From: Bimuria novae-zelandiae CBS 107.79
Taxonomy: Eukaryota > Ascomycota > Dothideomycetes > Pleosporales > Didymosphaeriaceae
Length of the DNA stretch: 64,000 bases
Assembly (NCBI GenBank): GCA_010015655.1
Contig: ML976713.1
Span: 206,160 to 270,159 of the forward strand
Reading direction: 5' to 3'
The position numbers and the translations under genes were made by a program. The notes under the pieces were generated by a model that saw only the letters and a program-made list of their open reading frames with translations, had not been told where the DNA came from and searched no databases. This document shows positions 1-11,600 of the stretch, in pieces (positions within the stretch are counted from its first letter, which is position 1; every line of letters begins with the position of its first letter).

Positions 1-234
1 AGGAGGCAATTGTTCAAGTCCCAGATAGTCAATTCACCATACAAGAGACCCAGGTCGTCAGCAGCGACGACGATAAAGGCTACTCAAGTCCATTTGAAGC
101 ACTAAATGCAGCAGAAGCTGATTGGGGCTTCTAAGCGACAATTTACATACGGGACGATGTATTTTACATACAAATTACTATACAAATCGCATTTCGTCAC
201 ATTTGGCCCATTGAGTATGTGTGGCCCATTGAGC
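1..234 (+). mobile_element. 3' end of a Fot/pogo-like DNA transposon (cut by window start)
   Basis: An open frame from base 3 to a TAA at 132-134 encodes an acidic, Ser/Asp-rich tail ending in ADWGF, consistent with the C-terminus of a Fot/pogo transposase. It is not RIP-mutated. About 100 bp downstream, bases 205-234 hold two copies of GGCCCATTGAG 18 bp apart, ending in GAGC. This has the same layout as the TIRs of the other Fot elements here and resembles the TIR of the element at 5758-15614. The family call rests mainly on the terminal structure. The left part lies outside the window. Confidence 0.5.
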
Positions 235-236
235 TT

Positions 237-404
237 GTAGGGCCGTGCTCCGCACGGCCTTTTTCGGAGAAAAATCGATATCGACCGCTAGGGGCCGAGT
301 ACTAGTGTTGTGAATTGAATCCTGTGCGCTGGGCATATTACTCGGCCCCTAGCGGCTGCTCCGCAGTTTCTCTCCGAGAAAGGCCGTGCTCCGCACGGCC
401 CTAC
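237..404. mobile_element. MITE, 168 bp, with long hairpin-bearing TIRs
   Basis: Two inverted arms of about 65 bp (237-301 and 340-404) enclose about 40 bp of unrelated spacer. Each arm starts GTAGGGCC and contains its own small palindrome (GGCCGTGC...GCACGGCC). The right end abuts a TA at 405-406. The same arm occurs at 15,617-15,682 as the end of a Tc1-type element with a transposase, so this is probably a non-autonomous deletion derivative of that family. There is no coding capacity and little RIP. Confidence 0.8.
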
Positions 405-499
405 TACCGTGTCTGTGCGCGTGCCGAGCCACTTCGCGTGTCAAGCCACCCAACACCAAAAGACTGAACAACTCCCTAACTTTAACGCGTCGTAACTCT

Positions 500-2740
500 A
501 TTAATATAGTAGCAATTAAAGATGTAATTAAAGCTATTTAATCTTTAGATCTAGGAGAAAAATTCTTGTACAGAAAAATAGCCTGCTACCTATAGTGTTA
601 ATAAGACTATATTATCCTAAAGACATAAGCGTGTTCAGACCCTAAATTAAGCTAAGAATATTAACTAGTAAAAACTTATCCTATAATAAAAGGAGGAGCT
701 TATATAATATATTAAAAGACTTATAGAGAGACATACACCTTCTACTAAAGAAATAATATAAAACTTTACCTCTATAATAGGGAAAGAGCTAGTTAGCGAG
801 AGCTAGGTTACGCGCTTTATTAACTAATATAGTATTTATTTTATCTTATAATAGACAGTTAGGATAGATAGCAATTACTATAACGCTAATTTAGTAGATA
901 AATATTACTACTTTTTTAATTTTTTATATAATAAGATAGATTAATATTATATAGATCCTTATTATATTTATAATATAAATAAGAAAGGTTACCTAATTAA
1001 TATTATTAGCAGATTAAAGAGAATATTTAGTAAATAAATATAAGAGACGAAGGAGGTTAAGATATTACTTTAAAATAGCAATCGCGCGTAGATCACGCTC
1101 CTAGCATATATCTACGCTAATAGATTAGCTCTGCTACCAAGTCTTATCTATAAGGCCACTAATAAGGGCGTCCAATCAAGCTAGGTAAAGGATATTAAGG
1201 TAGGATATTATAAAATCTTTATTACCTTATTACCCTCTAGCTAGACGAATAACGATATTAGGCTTATCTAGCTTAAATAGGTGTTTAATTGCTGTATAAA
1301 AGAAAAAAGTTAATAATTATATTAACTTTTAATTATAGATAGCTACAGATCTTATGTTACTATAGACTTTATTAATTATTATAATTAGAATAAAATTCTA
1401 CTTACTATTCTACTACCTTATTTAACTTATACGCTTTAGCCACTTAATATTAAAATATTAAAGCCTCTATTAATAGCCTACTTAGCTAAGCTATTATAAT
1501 ACCTTAATAAAAGCTAGGCCCTAGCTTTTATTACTAAAGATAGCTTTTTCCCTTTATTCTAAAATACATAAAAGGCTTCTTTAAAGGAATTAACTATCTT
1601 AAGCTCTTTTAGAGTAATAGGAATATTATTACCTACTCCTAATCTTATTCTTAATAGGTTTATTTATAATTAAGGATTAGGTAATAGCTTTTTATTAGGG
1701 TTTAGTAATTATAACTAGAGGAAGATGTATCGGCGCAGGTCACTCAAAGGATCGATGTTGGCGTATCTCCTAGCAGAGGCATGTGGGAGTGCGTGTATAA
1801 GAATGTAGCCTCGAATGAATTAAGTGCCTATAGGCCTGGTACGAAAGGATACGGAGAAGGTACTGAACTACAAAGGCCCCAAGCTCCTCTAAATACACCT
1901 CTTCCCAGATGGCTAGCTAGCACATAACTGCCATAGGTTGACCGTCGGTCTGATGGATCCGAAATAGGTCCGAATCGGATCCGTAGTTCCCCATCGGTCT
2001 GATAGATCCGAAATTGGTCCGATACGGATGAGTGTCGGTTTTCGGATGATCTCGAATCCTGTCTTGACTGGCCAAGGGTTCTCGTGTCGACGAGCGATTG
2101 TTCCTGTTACAGAAGATAAATAGGCTTATATAATTACTATTAAAAAATTAGGGTAGTTAAAATATAAAGAAGTTTTATTAATTACTTTCCTACTTATCTA
2201 CCTAAAATAAGCTGTACTACTATAATAATAATAGGCTAAGGCAGGCGCTATTAATAAAGAAAAAATATAAAAAAAAAGATAAGCCCTAAATTTTTAATAG
2301 CGTTAAAAGTACTATAGTAAATTAGTCTTTTAGTTACTAAGAAAGATAAGGGAGGCAAATATTTATTATTTTATTAAAAAGTAAAAGGATAAGTAATAGT
2401 AGCTTTAAAAAGTAAAGGTAGTAAAGCTAAAAAAGATAGCTAAGCTATATAAGGAAAAAATATAGTAGGAAAAGCGTGCTGCGCGAGAGGTAGCTAAGAA
2501 GGCAAAGAAGAAGGAGAAAGCTAAAAAGGTAGCTTAGCGCGCTGCCTAGAAGTCTGTCCGTGACGCAGAAAAAGCTCTATAGCCATCCTAAAGGAGTAAG
2601 AGAAAAGCTTCTTAGCTATCTCTATAAAGCAGAAAGCGTTAGAAACGTGGTGTTAATGCTCTAGATATTAGGGAGGCCTTAGAGGGCGTATTTACCACCC
2701 TAACTAGATTAACATGCTAGGGCCGCAACGTTAAGCTTCC
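500..2740 (+). pseudogene. Fot/pogo transposase pseudogene (interrupted)
   Basis: In the plus frames one can follow, through many TAG/TAA codons, an N-terminal helix-turn-helix segment (LDLGEKF followed by the psq-type HTH). A DDE_1 core lies around 1240-1480, where the DGxGS(H) block and the LPxHSTHxLQPLD-like block are recognisable as RIP derivatives. After the solo LTR insertion (1726-2111) comes a Lys/Glu/Ala-rich coiled-coil tail at about 2350-2700. The frame is broken throughout and no functional protein is possible. Family order and RIP-type stops support the call; exact ends are approximate. Confidence 0.7.
1726..2111. mobile_element. Solo LTR, 386 bp, little RIP
   Basis: The segment starts TGTATCGGC and ends GTTACA (TG...CA). 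It is flanked by a 5-bp target duplication GAAGA (1721-1725 and 2112-2116) inside the RIP-degraded transposase. Base composition jumps to normal GC exactly at these borders. It contains two imperfect direct copies (about 1951-2030) of a 35-bp unit around CGGTCTGATxGATCCGAAAT. No second copy is in the window, so the parent family is unknown. Confidence 0.8.
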
Positions 2741-2999
2741 TAATAAATATAAATAGTATAAATTAATTATAAGAATTAATAGTGCTTTACTAAAAAAATT
2801 TATAATAAAATTAATTATAACTAGCTTTATAGCCTTATTCTTGCACGAGCTGTTATGGTGTTGGGTGGCTCGTCACGCGAAGTGGCTCGGCACGCGTACA
2901 GACACGATAACATGCTGGTTCAGCACTTGGCGCGGTTCGGCAAATGGTGCACCCCCGCATTTTCCACCCAATCTTCACCCACCCATAACTCAGCCAATA

Positions 3000-4841
3000 T
3001 GGACCTAATTGACAAGGCAATTAAAGAAATCGAATCGCACGGACTAGGAGAAAAATTCTCGTATTAAAAAATAGCAAAAAAAATATAGTGTACTAGACAC
3101 TACATTAAGAAGGATACACTAGGACAAAAACGCGCTAATAAAAGAGTAATAACTATAATAGCGAAAGCTTACCGCTTAATAAGAAAGAGACCCTATAAAC
3201 TATATAAAAACGCTTATAGCCCGTTATCTACTACCTATAAGGGGAATACTACAGAATTTTACTTTATTAATTATAAAAACTAACGGCGAACAACTAGTAA
3301 AGAAAAACTAAATTACTTAATTTATAAACTATTATAACGTTAAAATTATATTTTATTAAGTTACTAGAATAGATCGCGCACGCTATTAAGCTAATTTAAA
3401 AGTTAAATATAAGTAATTCTTTTACCGTTTACTAGAGAAAATAGAGGAGTACAATATAGAGCTTTGTTATACGTATAATATAGATAAGAAGGGCTTCCTT
3501 ACAGGAGTAATTAGAAGAAGTAAAAGGATCTTTAGTAAAGCTATGTAAGATCGCGGGGAAGTAAAATTAGCCCTTTAAAATAATAATAAAAAGTAGATAA
3601 CTATCCTAGCTTGCGTCTACGTTAATAAAACTACGTTACTACTAGAGCTACTATTTATAGCTACTAATAATGCTCTCTAATTAGCCTAAATAAAAGATAG
3701 TAAGGCTAAGAAGCATAAGGTATTTATTACTATATTTTTTAATAAATAAAGTAATAATAATATAGGCCTTGCGTGGCTTAAGCAAGTCTTTAATTAGTAT
3801 ATAAAAGTAAAAGCTTATTAGTCCTACTAACTACTAATTGTGGATAGCTATAGGTCCTACGTAATAAAAGAGTTTATTAACTACTATAACTATAATTAAA
3901 TTCTCTTTATAATTTTACCTCTTTATTTAACGCACACACTATAGCCCCTTAATATAATACTCTTTAAGCCTCTTTTATCTACCTATTTAAAAGCCCTTAC
4001 TACCTATTTCTATAAGGCCTAAGGGCTACTTTTAGTAAAGAAAGGAGACTTCTTCTTATTATTTTAAGAGGCCTAGGTGTCCTTTTTCAAAGAAGTAATA
4101 ATTCTAAAGTCCTTTAAGGCTACTAGTATATAGCCTTATAATCCTAAGGCTATCCTTCAGAGGTACAGGCCATTAACTTTAGTAGAGTAGGATTTAAGAG
4201 AAAGTAGTACCTCTATACTTAGTAGCAAGGATTAGCTTAAAATAGAGACCTTTGTGCGTAAGACTATGAGGGAGGAGGGTAGTAAGGAGGTGCAGAAGCT
4301 AAAGCGTTCTCTCTACCATATCTCTATTTAAAATGACTTACTCCACACTGAGATACAAGGCCTTACAAAGGCCTTACAAGTTAAGAAGAAGCAGCAGAAG
4401 AAGAGCAAGCCTCTAGACCTGCAGCAACGCAAGGAGTACCATAGTGGAGCAGTTTTCTGGTCCCCAAGGAAGCTAAGGGAGGCCAGAGTACGCGAGAGCG
4501 TGATGGATAAGGAGAAAGAGAAAGTAGAACTCGAAAAAGCGCATAAGAAGGCAGAAACAGCCTTAGCCAAACTACGTCAGCTACAGGAGAAGAAGGAGAG
4601 AGAAAGGTTGAGGGCTGAGAAGAGGGAGGAAAAGGAGAGGATTGTGGCGGAGAAAAAGGCTGAGCAACAACGGAAGATTCAGGAGAAAGAAAACTCTAAA
4701 AAGGCTATACAAACTTCCCAAATGGGAAAGAGGAAGGCCTCAAAGCCTGCCGCAGCGCTAAAACAGAAGAAAAAACAGCGTGTGGTGGTTGCAGAGGGTA
4801 GGGGGGATGGGGGTGATGAAATGGGGCGTGATCTAGCACCT
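3000..4841 (+). pseudogene. Fot/pogo transposase pseudogene
   Basis: The start ATG at 3000 opens MDLIDKAIKEIE...GLGEKFSY, the start of a psq-type HTH as in Fot1-like transposases, and then hits TAA at 3064. RIP stops continue through the CENP-B-like HTH and the DDE_1 core (about 3700-4000). From about 4330 the frame is open again. An AVFWSP block near 4450 leads into a Lys/Glu-rich coiled coil (4500-4840) typical of the C-terminus of this family. The frame is cut at 4841 by an LTR; its apparent stop TAG belongs to the LTR. Confidence 0.75.
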
Positions 4842-5310
4842 TGTTAGGATCCGAGCGACCTACAAGTGTCGAGGACCAACGATGGGCAGCCGCGGGGTAA
4901 CCATCGGTGGGACTGCACTACCGAGGTCACGTGATCTACCATCCCGCCAAGAATACCATCCCGGATGGCACAACCCTCCCGGATGGCACAACCCTCCCGG
5001 ATGGCACAACCCTCCCGGATGGCATAACCATCCTGGATGGCACAGGATTATGGGATGGCAGGAAAAGGATTAAATATATAAACCTACACGAATACCCTTA
5101 AGGCATTCGTGTTTAACCTGTTTATTAATCTATCGTTTGGATCTAAATAAGCAACCTTGTTGATTTGATTGTGCTGTACACACCTTCGATACCAACGCCC
5201 TAGTGACAAGCGCAAGCTATCACTACGACCCTCTCTTGTCCTACCAGTATTCCTGCCCGAGAACCAACCTTAGCCCCTTAGGGATTAGCTATCTCTTTGG
5301 GATCTTAACA
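4842..5310. mobile_element. Solo LTR, 469 bp (family shared with 7491-7946)
   Basis: It starts TGTTAGGATC and ends GATCTTAACA. The target duplication CACCT is at 4837-4841 and 5311-5315. It contains an 18-bp tandem repeat (CCCGGATGGCACAACCCT, about four copies, 4970-5040) followed by a TATA-like stretch. Small open frames over the repeat (GWHNPP units) are repeat artefacts. It is largely free of RIP. Confidence 0.9.
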
Positions 5311-5315
5311 CACCT

Positions 5316-5707
5316 ATAGCAACAACGCGCTGTGGCCGCAACATCAAACTTTTAGCGAAATTCTAATAGTACATCATTTTTACAGAAATTTGTATAGTAA
5401 TTAAATAAATTATTAGAATATTCTAGCTATTGTAGATGGCTTAGTAACGAGGTGTTATAAACTGCGTGATTTGGTTAGGGTGCTGTAATGAGGTAAGCGC
5501 CCCGCTTACTAAGCCAATACTATGTGACTTCCTCACCTGCACCAAAAGGTACGCACGAGAATACTTAAGCCAAGTATTACTCGTATAGTATAATATATAT
5601 AGGATATGCTAGGGTCAGCCACTAGCGCTAGTGTTTGATCCTAGCCTAGCCGGAACCTCTATAAGCGAGAGAAGGCCACGTGTTCGACCGTGCCTACCTC
5701 GTTATAG
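5316..5707. other. Remainder of the Fot element with a GC-richer segment of unknown origin
   Basis: This lies between the solo LTR and the right TIR. Bases 5440-5705 are GC-richer and un-RIPed, unlike the surroundings, and are bounded by short inverted ends (TAACGAGGT near 5453 and ACCTCGTTA near 5697). It could be another small insertion (MITE or partial LTR). No target duplication or gene was found. Confidence 0.4.
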
Positions 5708-5845
5708 GTGCGCCATTTGCCGAACCGCGCCAAGTGCTGAACCAACATGTTAACTTAGCTTAATGAACAAACAGGTTCAATGAATAAGACAACCACCTTT
5801 CTGCCCAGCGCCATCGAAACAGGCCCTTTTTACATTTAAAAAAAA

Positions 5846-7490
5846 TGCTAAAAGTTGAGAAGGAGGTCTCCCAGTACAAGCGCGAGTCCCGGATTATTAA
5901 AAAGGCGGTGGTGGAGCTGCAAAAAGTTGCGCGGCCTAACGTCAGCGCCTACTGTCGCGATCGCGATATAAGCTATCTCCGCTAACGTGTGTAATGTGCA
6001 CTTTATGGCTATAATAATAAGTTAAATCGCCTTACTGCTAATAAAAAGCTCTCTATTAAACAGGATATCGCCCTTAAACGATTCTGTGACGCTATTAATA
6101 ACGTTAGGTTTAGTATTATAAAAGAGCTTGTATAGTAGTAGGCTAACGCACTATTAGTAAAAGCGTATAAAAAAATAATAACCTACTACGCGTTAGCTTT
6201 AATTAAGCATTTTATTATTTTAGTTCTTATATAAAGTACTATAGAATAATAGCAAAGCTAATTAACCTAGCTTAAAAATTAATATAGTTCCTATATAGCC
6301 TTTAAGTCTAGTTTAATAAGTTATAAGTATATAAGTAACGCTTTAGCATATCTAATATAAATAAATATAATATAGATAAGATAAGAATCTATGTAGGTAT
6401 ATAAAAGACTATTATATTTATATAAAATGCAAGCGTTAAGTCCTTATACTTATTATAATAAATTAAGAGCTTACTTTGCTTATAAAGTACAACTACGTAA
6501 ATAGTAAAGTAATTGTGACTATACTTATTATTAAGATAAAATTAATCCTAGAGTAATAAGTCGTTAATTTACCTAATAACTACCTTATAAATATAACTAA
6601 TAGTAGCTACACTAATAACTCCATAGCTATAAATTAAATAAAATATTTTAATAAAATAATTATAAAGAGCGCTTATAGCGCCTAGAGATTACTCTTTATT
6701 AATAGCTATAAATTTTACCTTATTATACAGTTTGCTTAGTACGCTGAGCGTAATTATATATAGCTTTTTACTCTTCCTTTATACACCACTTATCTTCTCT
6801 AGTCTTTTAACGTAGGCTATTTTTAGCCTCTAAAGTAGTATTATGCTTAGACACTTAATTTGGCCTCTTAAATAAAGGCTACTAAAATCTAACACTTAAA
6901 TATTTTAGTAACTCTTTTATAAGTTAGAGGGCAGGCGTTTACGTCTTATATAGTTAAGGGAGGCTAGCGCAAAACAGGCCTAGCGCCCTTCTACCCTAAG
7001 TAGGTAATCGCGCCTTTGAGAGCTCAGGAAGCTGTCCGGACGGAGGAGTACGCTAAAGGATGGGACAACAACGTAGAGAGGCCCTTAATGCCTACTATAG
7101 ATTCGTCTAATAAGGAGGAAGACGGCATCTCTTTAGTACTTAGGGGCCTCTCTCCTCCTACGCACGGGCGTCTACTCCGCCAGCTACTAGGCGCCATAGG
7201 CACGCCGCTGTTTATAGAGCTCTCCTAGCCTTTTTAAACACTATAGCCCCGTCTGTTGTCTGGCGAGATAGGCTAGAGTATGCTAAATACAATACGTACA
7301 CTTAATTTATAAAAGAAAGCTATTATATATATATTTAAAAAGTTATTACTACGCAAGGAATTAAAGAACGTAATTTTCATACTTAAAAGTAGCTTAGTAA
7401 TAGCCTATAACGCGATAAGCCTAAAGTAAGCTTTTTATTAAATAAAAACTACGAAGTACGCTTACGCTAAGCATTATAAGTATAACTAAT
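5846..7490 (+). pseudogene. Fot/pogo transposase pseudogene (5' part)
   Basis: The plus strand opens with MLKVEKEV at about 5846. It continues through a CENP-B-type HTH (NRLTANKKLSIKQDIALKRF, about 6020-6090) into a RIP-ruined DDE_1 core (6450-6850; the PHTTxLLQPLxVGxF block is recognisable). A less mutated C-terminal part reads SCPDGGVR near 7030 in one frame and RREALNAYYR near 7080. The open stretch 7016-7228 is part of this region in a shifted frame, not a separate gene. The tail continues beyond the LTR insertions. Confidence 0.65.
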
Positions 7491-7946
7491 TGTTAGGATC
7501 TGAACATGTATAGGACGCGGAGGACCAACGGGCCCTCAGCGGGGGTGACACTTGGTGGGGTTGCGCAACCGAGGTCACGTGATGTACCATCCAGCCAAGG
7601 CAGCACCAGCCATGGATGGCAGCACCAGCCATGGAAGGCAGCACCAGCCGTGGATGGTGACACCAGCCATGGATGGCAGCAAGACCTTGGATGGTACAGA
7701 AATCCTTATGTATATAGGAACGCGAGAATAATCTCTCATATTCGTGTTTAACCTGTTTATCAATCTATCGTTTGGATCTGAATAAGCAACCTTGTTGATT
7801 TGATTGTGCTGTACACACCTTCGATACCAACGCCCTCAGTGACAGGCGCAAGCTATCACTACAACCCTTTCCCGTCCTACCAGTACTCCTGCCCGAGAAC
7901 CAACCTTAGCCCCTTAGAGAATAGCTACCTCTTTGGGATCTTAACA
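7491..7946. mobile_element. Solo LTR, 456 bp (same family as 4842-5310)
   Basis: It starts TGTTAGGATCTG and ends GATCTTAACA, with target duplication CTAAT at 7486-7490 and 7947-7951. It carries about four copies of a 19-bp repeat (AGCCATGGATGGCAGCACC) where its sister LTR has an unrelated 18-bp repeat. The 3' 200 bp is nearly identical to the sister LTR, and RIP is slight. Confidence 0.9.
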
Positions 7947-8089
7947 CTAATATATACTTAATATTAGTAAAGGTTCTATTTACGCTAAAAATTACTATAT
8001 AATAGCTATAAAAAGGGTAGTTCATAAAATAGCTAAATAAGAAGCTATTATAGTAGCGCGCTAATAAAAGCCGCTTATAAGGTATTTTA

Positions 8090-8649
8090 TGTTAGAATCT
8101 GTATTTAGCATCACCAGGCTAACATTCTGAGACGGCCAAGGTCTTATGGGAGCCAATGGTGGCACAGTAATGGGCAGGTCACGTGACTGCTCGAAGCGCT
8201 CGAATCGAGCAAGTCGAGCATATGCAGAAAGCTAAGGCTGCGCTCGACATGCTCGAAGCGAGCAAGTCGAGCATGCTAAGTATATAGGAACATAAGGATG
8301 GACTCTTCCACCTCGTGTTTAACCTGTTTATTAATCTATCGTTTGGATTCACTCAGGCTCTTGTTAATTTAATTATAACACACCTTACTTTAATACTAAC
8401 ACCCTATTAATAAGCGCGAGCTATTAATATACCTTTTTTTATCTTTAATATTGCTCCTGCTAGAGAACTAACCTTAACCCTATTTCGCAGACTTGTCAAC
8501 AATCAAGCCAATCAAGCCGATCTAACCAAATTTAGTAATATCTTGGCCTACACGAGCTAGTGAATTACCATATTAGGCTAGACCGGCTTGATTGGCTTGA
8601 TTGTTGACAAGTCTGCTATTTCGGACTAGCTACCTGTAGGGACTTAACA
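8090..8649 (+). repeat. Gypsy 5' LTR (contains a MITE)
   Basis: TGTTAGAATCTG...GACTTAACA, 560 bp, or about 424 bp without the inserted MITE (8488-8615) and its extra target copy. It has two copies of a palindromic AGCAAGTCGAGCATxxGC unit (8200-8280) where the 3' LTR has three. The downstream block with CGTGTTTAACCTGTTTATTA is shared with the solo LTRs at 4842 and 7491. Confidence 0.9.
8488..8615. mobile_element. hAT-type MITE, 128 bp
   Basis: TIRs of at least 30 bp start CAGACTTGTCAACAATCAAG and are inverted at 8584-8615. The target duplication is 8 bp, CTATTTCG, at 8480-8487 and 8616-8623. The 8-bp duplication and CAG ends are hallmarks of hAT elements. It is absent from the 3' LTR (14,503-14,979), so it inserted after the Gypsy element did. 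Confidence 0.9.
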
Positions 8650-8689
8650 TCTTAAACACCCTAACATAAGCGAATACGAGACCCTTTCC

Positions 8690-11600
8690 AATGCACTAGA
8701 TGTTATTCTAGGGAACACTCTAGATAATAACGACAATAATGCTACTATTACCTATATTAAGGGAAGCCTTTACGCTAAACCTAATCTCTTTTACGGAGAC
8801 CGTAAGCATATAGAACTATAGATCTTATAGCTTAACCTCTACTTCCACGGAATAAAGAAGGAATAGAATAAAGCTAATAAAACCATTTTTATAGTATCTT
8901 ACATGAAAGGACCAGCCCTTGCATAGATTCGACCATATCTTAACTAATACCTAGCTAAAGAGAACTTAGAAGGAGATGCTATTAACAAAATTATAGAAGA
9001 CTACAACGAGTTCTGCAAAAAAGTTAAATAGTACTTTAGAGTAGCTAATTAAGAGGCTATTGCCGAAAGAGCTATTTAGCAACTTAAGCAAGTCCGCTTA
9101 GCTACTAAATACGACTTTAAATTCTGTAGACATGCTAATTAAATCTATTAGAACGAAGTAACTCTTATAACTATATACTATTAAGGACTTAAGCCTAACC
9201 TACGCGAAGAACTACTGCGTAGCGGAGCAAAGATGGATACACTAGAAGCATTATTAAAGGAAGCTATTAAGATTAATAAGGAATAGTACAAACTAAAACG
9301 CGATATATAATAAAACTAGTTAGGACGATAAGGCTATAGACCACCCTTAAGCCACGATAATTATCGCAATTAACAAACTCCTAGGCTAAGACAAGACAAC
9401 TACGGACCTTAGCCGATGGAAGGAATCTAGTACCATAACCAAATTAATATAATTAGAAAAGGAACAGGAAAGTCTCTAGGCTATCGCAAGAAGCCTAACC
9501 AAAGACGTATCTTAGATAGAACCCGACGACAACAGGGGACCGAGACACGCACTTGTTTTACGTGTGGCAAACTAGGCCACATAGCCAGGAACTGTAGATC
9601 TAAGAACAAGGTTATTAGATAGTTAAACGTACTAATCGTCGAGGACGCGGACGCGACTGACGAAGAATAATAAGTTATTAGTGCTATTAAATAACTTGAT
9701 AACTAAGATAGGGATTTAGAGCGAATAGACTTGCCTAACTCTTAGCTATACGAGGATGCAGAAGAAGGATCGGAGGTAGAGTAAGAGGAGCCAAAGAAAC
9801 GCGCCCCTACACCGTATCTAAATGCAAGAAAACTTACAGATAAGGAAAAATATAATATATTCTAATTCTTAGATTAATATTAACCGCGTGAAACTAATTT
9901 CGGATTTATAGTAACTAAGCTAAATGTAATACGCACCTAACTAATTAGCCTAGTAATATAAGAATTTATAGACCACGGTTACAAACACTAGAACCTAAAG
10001 AAGAAATACCCCGTTAAGAATCTTAGCTACAAACTAATGTACGACCTAGACTACCAAAATCCTAATCACGAAATCCTTAGATAGAGATTCTGTACCGCTG
10101 ACGCATGCAATACGTATTTTTACGCTAAATAGTGTAGATACTTCCTACGACTGCAGAAACAATACAGATAGGAATAGTTTAATTACCTAATCGCCAAATG
10201 CGACGCGCACCTATAGGATAAAAGAGAAGTAAAATACTTCTTATATTTTAGTAAAATCTAGAACCTTACCTATACTATCTTAATTAACAATAAATGCATG
10301 TTAAAGATTTGGCAGACATGCCTACACCCAGACTGTGTAACGCATTAATAGGATAAAGCACTCTTTAGATTTAGACCTAGCGACTATTACGGAGAACTAG
10401 TGCGCATGGACTAATAAGAAGGAAGGAGCTACGGTGAAGTAACCTAAATAATGGCACGATACCGCCAACTACGGGATAAGAATGGCAATCTTTAGCCTAC
10501 TAAGCTATCTACTAAGGAAGTGTCTTTTTTAGACCTAGGCTTAAGCGAGAAGACGCCTTTAAGGAATTAAATACTATAAATAGTTAAGCATTAATTAAGC
10601 TACTAATATAGCTTAATAGAACATGGATGAAGGCTATGCTGAATTCAGGAGCCTAATAAAGCTATATCTCTTAAAAGGCACTTATTAGAGCGGGACTCTA
10701 TAAGCGTAAGAAAGAGGATGCTTATATTGTCTATGTTGCGAATAGACACCTAATGCCAGGCACGCCACGAATTGAGTATAAGGTTGAGACAACACTTAAG
10801 ATCTATAGATATAGGGAAACGATTACCCTCGACGTTCTCGAGGAAGCTAGTCACGATGTAATACTAGGACTACCCTAGTTAAGGAAGCATAACCCTATAA
10901 TTAACTAGGGAAGGAGAACGCTATCCTTTAAGCGCTATAACTATGCATTATAAGTAATGCCTACGTATTAGTAGAGTTTAATAGTAGATAAGAGAGCTAT
11001 TAATAACATAGTCTTGTAAACGAGATTTAAGATTGAATTACCCTTGGCAGACGCTGGCAGGAACCACCAGGTTATAGAGCGTAAGGCAGTAGACAAGCCA
11101 ATTCCCGTAAAGGAAAGAGAGCAACGCACAACCTACAGAATCCCTAAATAGTTTATAGAATAGAGCTATCTGTTTCGAGAAGAAGAAGGAAAAGCAAACC
11201 TACCTAAGCACCAACCCTAGGATTATAAGATTGACCTAGAAGAAGGGAAGACGCCACCCTTTAGACTACTATACGCGAAATTAGGCAAAGAACTCTAAAA
11301 AGAAAAGGAATTTATTAAGAAGAATTTAGTAAAAGGATACATACAACTATTAATGTTACTAGCGGCAAGCCTATTTATATTTATACATAAGAAGAGCGGC
11401 GAATTGCGACCTTGCGTGGACTACTAAAAACTTAATAACATAACGATTAAGAACCAATACCCATTACTAAACATTAGAGAACTACGAGACAGGCTAGTAC
11501 GAGTAAAGATATTTACCTTACTAGACCTACGCGATAGATACTACCTTATATAAATTAAAGAAGGTAAAGAATAGAAAATAGTATTTAGATCTAAATACAG

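Larger units (their letters stand above)
407..2907 (+). mobile_element. Fot/pogo DNA transposon, RIP-degraded, holding a solo LTR
   Basis: The TIRs are at 407-462 (starting CCGTGTCTGTGCGCG) and 2854-2907 (inverted). They are flanked by TA at 405-406 and TA at 2908-2909. Within each TIR a unit of the form CGCGTGxCGAGCCAC is repeated directly at 17-bp spacing. The interior encodes a transposase on the plus strand that is full of stop codons, and a 386-bp solo LTR sits at 1726-2111. The element abuts the next transposon, sharing the TA at 2908. Confidence 0.85.
2910..5750 (+). mobile_element. Fot/pogo DNA transposon with a solo LTR insertion
   Basis: The TIRs are 2910-2951 (ACATGCTGGTTCAGCAC...) and 5708-5750 (inverted), flanked by TA at 2908-2909 and 5751-5752. 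Each TIR has two GGTTCxGCA-type units 17 bp apart. It encodes a plus-strand transposase (3000-4841) and carries the solo LTR at 4842-5310. The C-terminal third is much less RIP-mutated than the middle. Confidence 0.85.

Noticed and set aside
1951..2060. Possible SINE with Pol III B-box-like sequence
   Set aside because: The segment has TG...CA ends and a 5-bp target duplication and fits a solo LTR better; no A-box or poly-A tail was seen.
4882..5101. Two overlapping frames with GWHNPP or DGTTLP repeats
   Set aside because: They are translations of an 18-bp tandem repeat inside a solo LTR with a clean 5-bp target duplication, not genes.
7506..7763. Open frames on both strands
   Set aside because: They fall within the solo LTR 7491-7946 and arise from its 19-bp repeat.
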